Shown piece by piece: positions 30,058 to 32,276 of a stretch of 32,276 nt of DNA. The DNA lies in contig DAOUJY010000129.1 in assembly GCA_034421995.1 (NCBI GenBank), positions 1 to 32,276 of the forward strand, in the 5' to 3' direction. The translations under genes and the position numbers were made by a program. Positions within the stretch are counted from its first letter, which is position 1. The number at the start of each line of letters is the position of its first letter. Under the pieces are notes generated by a model. That model did not search any database, had not been told where the DNA came from, and saw only the letters and a program-made list of their open reading frames with translations. Origin of the DNA: Bin87 sp034421995 (GTDB lineage: Bacteria > Chloroflexota > Dehalococcoidia > Lucifugimonadales > UBA3495).

Positions 30058-30871
30058 GACCATAGTCATGACGTCCGGCAAAGGGGGCGTGGGCAAGACT
30101 ACGGCCACCGCCAACGTGGGCGCCGCTCTCGCCTTGCGATCCAATCGCGTCGCGGTGGTGGACACGGACATAGGGCTGCGCAATCTGGACGTGGTGATGG
30201 GGTTGGAAAACCGGATCGTATATGACCTGGTGGACGTGGTGGAGGGCCGCTGCCGAATGGAACAGGCCCTGATCAAGGACAAGCACGCCGGCGAGTTGTA
30301 CCTCATTGCGGCGGCCCAGACCAGGGACAAAGACTGCATCACCGGGGAGCAGTTGACCGGCCTCTGTCGCCGGTTGGAGGACAATTTCGATTACGTCATT
30401 GTGGATTGCCCGGCCGGGATCGAACAGGGATTCAAGAACGCTATCTCCGCCGCTCAGGAAGCGCTGGTGGTCACCACCCCGGAAGTATCGGCCATCCGGG
30501 ACGCCGACCGAGTGATTGGGCTATTGCACGCGAGCAACGTTCGGGACGCCAGGCTCATCATCAACCGCATCAAGCCGGAGATGGTGCGACAGGGCAACAT
30601 GATGGACGCCTCGGACGTGCTGGAGATGCTGGCGGTGGATGCCATTGGCCTGGTGCCGTCCGACGACCGGGTTATCACCGCCACCAATAACGGGACGCCG
30701 GTGGTGTATGACCCAACGTCTCCGTCCGGCCGGGAATTCGTCCGCATAGCGGCGCGGATAGACGGGGATTACATACCGATAATCGACCCTGTCGAGGAAC
30801 AGCCCACATCCATAATGGACAAGGTTCGCAACCTGATGGGCATTAACCGGAGAACGTCGGCTCATGTTTGA
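30047..30871 (+). CDS. minD: Septum-site determining ATPase MinD
   Basis: This 274-residue ParA/MinD-type ATPase oscillates or positions on the membrane and activates MinC. It has the deviant Walker A KGGVGKTT, switch I DTDIGLRNLDVVMGLENRIVY (in two parts), the VDCPAGIEQGF Walker B segment, and TTPEVSAIRDADR. The C-terminal amphipathic membrane-targeting helix is IMDKVRNLMGINR. The ATG at 30047 follows GGAGG by eight bases. It overlaps minC by 11 bases and minE by 8, so the three are translationally coupled. Confidence 0.97.
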   Translation: MSGKTIVMTSGKGGVGKTTATANVGAALALRSNRVAVVDTDIGLRNLDVVMGLENRIVYDLVDVVEGRCRMEQALIKDKHAGELYLIAAAQTRDKDCITGEQLTGLCRRLEDNFDYVIVDCPAGIEQGFKNAISAAQEALVVTTPEVSAIRDADRVIGLLHASNVRDARLIINRIKPEMVRQGNMMDASDVLEMLAVDAIGLVPSDDRVITATNNGTPVVYDPTSPSGREFVRIAARIDGDYIPIIDPVEEQPTSIMDKVRNLMGINRRTSAHV

Positions 30872-31124
30872 TCTGCTGCTCAGAAAGCGAGGCCGGCGCG
30901 ACAACACTCCCCGTCAGGTGGCGAAGGAACGCCTCCAGTCGGCGATCCGGCGGGACCGGATGGAAGTGGCGTCACCTGAGCTGTCGGCGCTGCGGGACCG
31001 GATGCTTTACACCATTGGCGAGCACCTGCCGGTAGCGCCCGAGTTCACCGAATTCGGTTTGCGACGGGAAGGGGACGAGGTGTTCCTGGTATCCCGGGTG
31101 CGCCTGCAAAACCATCGCCGATAA
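30864..31124 (+). CDS. minE: Cell-division topological specificity factor MinE
   Basis: This 86-residue protein stimulates MinD ATPase and confines MinC. It has an N-terminal membrane/anti-MinCD segment (MFDLLLRKRG), a MinD-binding helix with AKERLQSAIRRDRMEVASPE, and a topological-specificity domain (LRDRMLYTIGEHLPVAPEF, DEVFLVSRVRLQ). Length is standard (about 85-90). The presence of MinE with MinD indicates an oscillating Min system, not the DivIVA-anchored type. Confidence 0.93.
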   Translation: MFDLLLRKRGRRDNTPRQVAKERLQSAIRRDRMEVASPELSALRDRMLYTIGEHLPVAPEFTEFGLRREGDEVFLVSRVRLQNHRR

Positions 31125-31212
31125 TGGGCAGCGTTCCGTTTCAGGCCGACGAGATTGCCACGCTCCGCGGGCAATGACCAAGCGGGCACGCGCGAGGCGC
31201 CGGGACTGAGGC

Positions 31213-31238
31213 GGGCGCCCGACCGCGGTCGGACGCCC
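31213..31238. repeat. GC-rich palindrome between minE and the DUF3472-like gene
   Basis: GGGCG, a C/A mismatch, then the perfect palindrome CCGACCGCGGTCGG and CGCCC form a 26-base inverted repeat. There is no T-run. Its position between convergent genes and its GGGCG/CGCCC outer arms recall the GCCCCTAC hairpins, but the sequence differs. The bases 31125-31276 hold no gene. Confidence 0.6.
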
Positions 31239-31276
31239 GTGTACTTGGGTCGATAGTTCAGCGTTTGCCGCCCCGG

Positions 31277-32158
31277 CTAGCCGCCTTCCAGTTCCCGCAG
31301 GGCGGAGGCCACCCCCACCCAGCGGGTCATGCCGGAGTCGGCGTAGCCCTGGGCATCCGCCGCCGTCAGCGTCGTGTCGGATACCGTCTCCCCGAAGGCC
31401 AAGAGCGCCCGGTCCCAGCGGTCCGTGTGGGCTTTTTCGCTGACCCACTGGGGATCGTTGCGCCACTGGTACATCTTGGCGATTAGCGCCGCATACTCTC
31501 CGGCCCGTTGAAGTTAATCTCCATGGGCTCGGTGGTCCACTCCGTAGCGCCGCCGGCCTGGACGTGCAGGGACCGAGACCCTTCTTCGTACCAGATGTCG
31601 GAGTTGGGTAGCTTGTCGCCGAGCATGGAGTATCCGGTGTAGGCTTTCTGCGGCTGAACGCCGTCGGCCCGGGGGCTTGAGGCTGACCCGCCATTGCGGA
31701 ATGTCGATGGGGCGGATTTGATTCTTGTGCCCGTATATTTCCATGGTCGAGTATCCGGGGCCGTATGCTTTCGCCGTACCCTGTATATGCCGGAACTTCA
31801 GAGACCCGATCCAGGTGGTTTCGCCGGTGGAAAGGTCGGTAAGCCACAACCCGAACCAGGTTCCGTCGGGGTCTGTACCGTCTGGAGCCGGTCGGGCCCG
31901 GTAGTCTCCGACACCCCAGTCATAGGAGCGGCGCACGCCGATGAAGTCTCCTTCGTGGCCGGACGATTGGACCCAGCCTTCAGAATCGGAGTACCTGGCG
32001 AAGTTCAGGTTCCGGGTCTCCCACCTGGAGAAGATGGCGCCCTTCCCCTTCCCCTTCCCCTGGACGTCGGTCTGGATCCCAAAGTAGAACGGGTCTCCGG
32101 AGATTTTGCCGTAGCTGAGCATCAGGTAAAGGGCATACTCGTCTGAAAAATCCCCCAC
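31277..32158 (-). pseudogene. DUF3472-like protein gene with two compensating frameshifts
   Basis: From the GTG at 32158, one frame reads YALYLMLSYGKISGDPFYFG, FSRWETRNLNFARYSDSEGW, SSGHEGDFIGVRRSYDWGVG, GTWFGLWLTDLSTGETTWIG and IRPIDIPQWRVSLKPPG. This is a secreted/beta-rich DUF3472-like pattern. At the C/G run 31668-31675 the sense shifts frame (DGVQPQKAYTGYSMLGDKLP, then EWTTEPMEINFNG). At GGCCC (31502-31506) it shifts back by one to EYAALIAKMYQWRNDPQWVS, ending at 31277. The first looks like one extra base and the second like one missing base, so the ends are in register. Sequencing errors in C/G runs or a real pseudogene could explain this. No signal peptide is visible; the stop upstream of the GTG suggests that the 5' end may also be damaged. 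Confidence 0.6.
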
Positions 32159-32276
32159 ACCTGAAGCTAGGCTTTACGCAATTCAAGCCGCGTAAGCGAG
32201 GGAATCCACCATTCGGTGGTACAGGGTGACGGGAAGTTCTCGTACATCAGGGTCGCCGGCTGACAGTGATAAACCC
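32159..32276. other. Window edge without a supportable gene
   Basis: In these 118 bases the minus strand has short open stretches (for example LMYENFPSPCTTEWWIP and VTLYHRMVDSLAYAA) that may be the 5' part of the DUF3472-like gene in shifted frames. Stops separate them from the rest, and nothing firm can be called. Confidence 0.25.

Noticed and set aside
32035..32060. CCCCTT repeats as a microsatellite
   Set aside because: They encode GKGKGKG in phase inside the DUF3472-like protein, so a short coding repeat explains them.
1..32276. CRISPR arrays, tRNA, rRNA or tmRNA genes
   Set aside because: By eye I found no regularly spaced repeats, no TTCGA-type T-arm with matching acceptor stem, and no conserved rRNA segments. 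A tRNAscan/Infernal run would settle it.

Overview
The window is about 32 kb of dense, GC-rich bacterial sequence with short spacers, many overlapping genes and several TTG/GTG starts. The gene set includes a B12-linked MeaB GTPase, an F420-type luciferase-like oxidoreductase, a thiolase paired with an HMG-CoA-synthase-like/DUF35 fusion, NfeD with an SPFH protein, MinCDE, and dispersed GTAGGGGC...GCCCCTAC hairpins. This suggests a Chloroflexota genome, perhaps Dehalococcoidia/SAR202-like. That placement is an inference from gene content, not a measured phylogeny.

Layout. 1-1435: a broken DUF262/HNH-type gene and a small HEPN-like gene. 1508-4548: an SDR oxidoreductase, meaB, a small unknown gene and a stand-alone Mrr-N-like domain. 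4630-8383: SPFH + NfeD (minus strand), a crotonase (plus) and a small unknown gene. 8475-17745: histidine biosynthesis on the minus strand, in transcription order hisZ, hisG, a zinc-dependent phospholipase-C-like gene, hisD, [break], hisC, hisB. The break at 10193-13177 holds a plus-strand type II restriction-modification module (unknown gene, methyltransferase, PD-(D/E)XK nuclease), so the module appears to have split the his operon. 17757-21428: dppC, dppB and a lipoprotein substrate-binding gene of a peptide/nickel-type ABC importer, immediately upstream of hisZ. 21541-21887: a consensus sigma-70 promoter, a cobalamin riboswitch aptamer and an intrinsic terminator, all oriented toward that importer.

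22062-25406: LLM oxidoreductase, gamma-carbonic-anhydrase-like protein, smpB and a lipoprotein C-terminal processing protease. 25494-29073: an HMGS-like/DUF35 fusion lacking the expected cysteine, a jelly-roll plus nucleoside-deoxyribosyltransferase/TIR-like protein, and an SCP-x-type thiolase. 29203-31124: overlapping minC, minD, minE, apparently read from a promoter that gives a leaderless minC message. 31277-32158: a DUF3472-like gene broken by two compensating frameshifts in C/G runs.

The points most worth a second look are these. (1) A B12 riboswitch with a readable terminator/antiterminator controls a Dpp/Nik-type importer that has no ATPase genes beside it, and the his genes follow only 11 nt downstream. 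(2) A restriction-modification island interrupts the his operon. (3) An unusual jelly-roll + NDT/TIR-like protein sits inside an acyl-CoA gene pair. (4) Two acyl-CoA enzymes have lost canonical catalytic residues.
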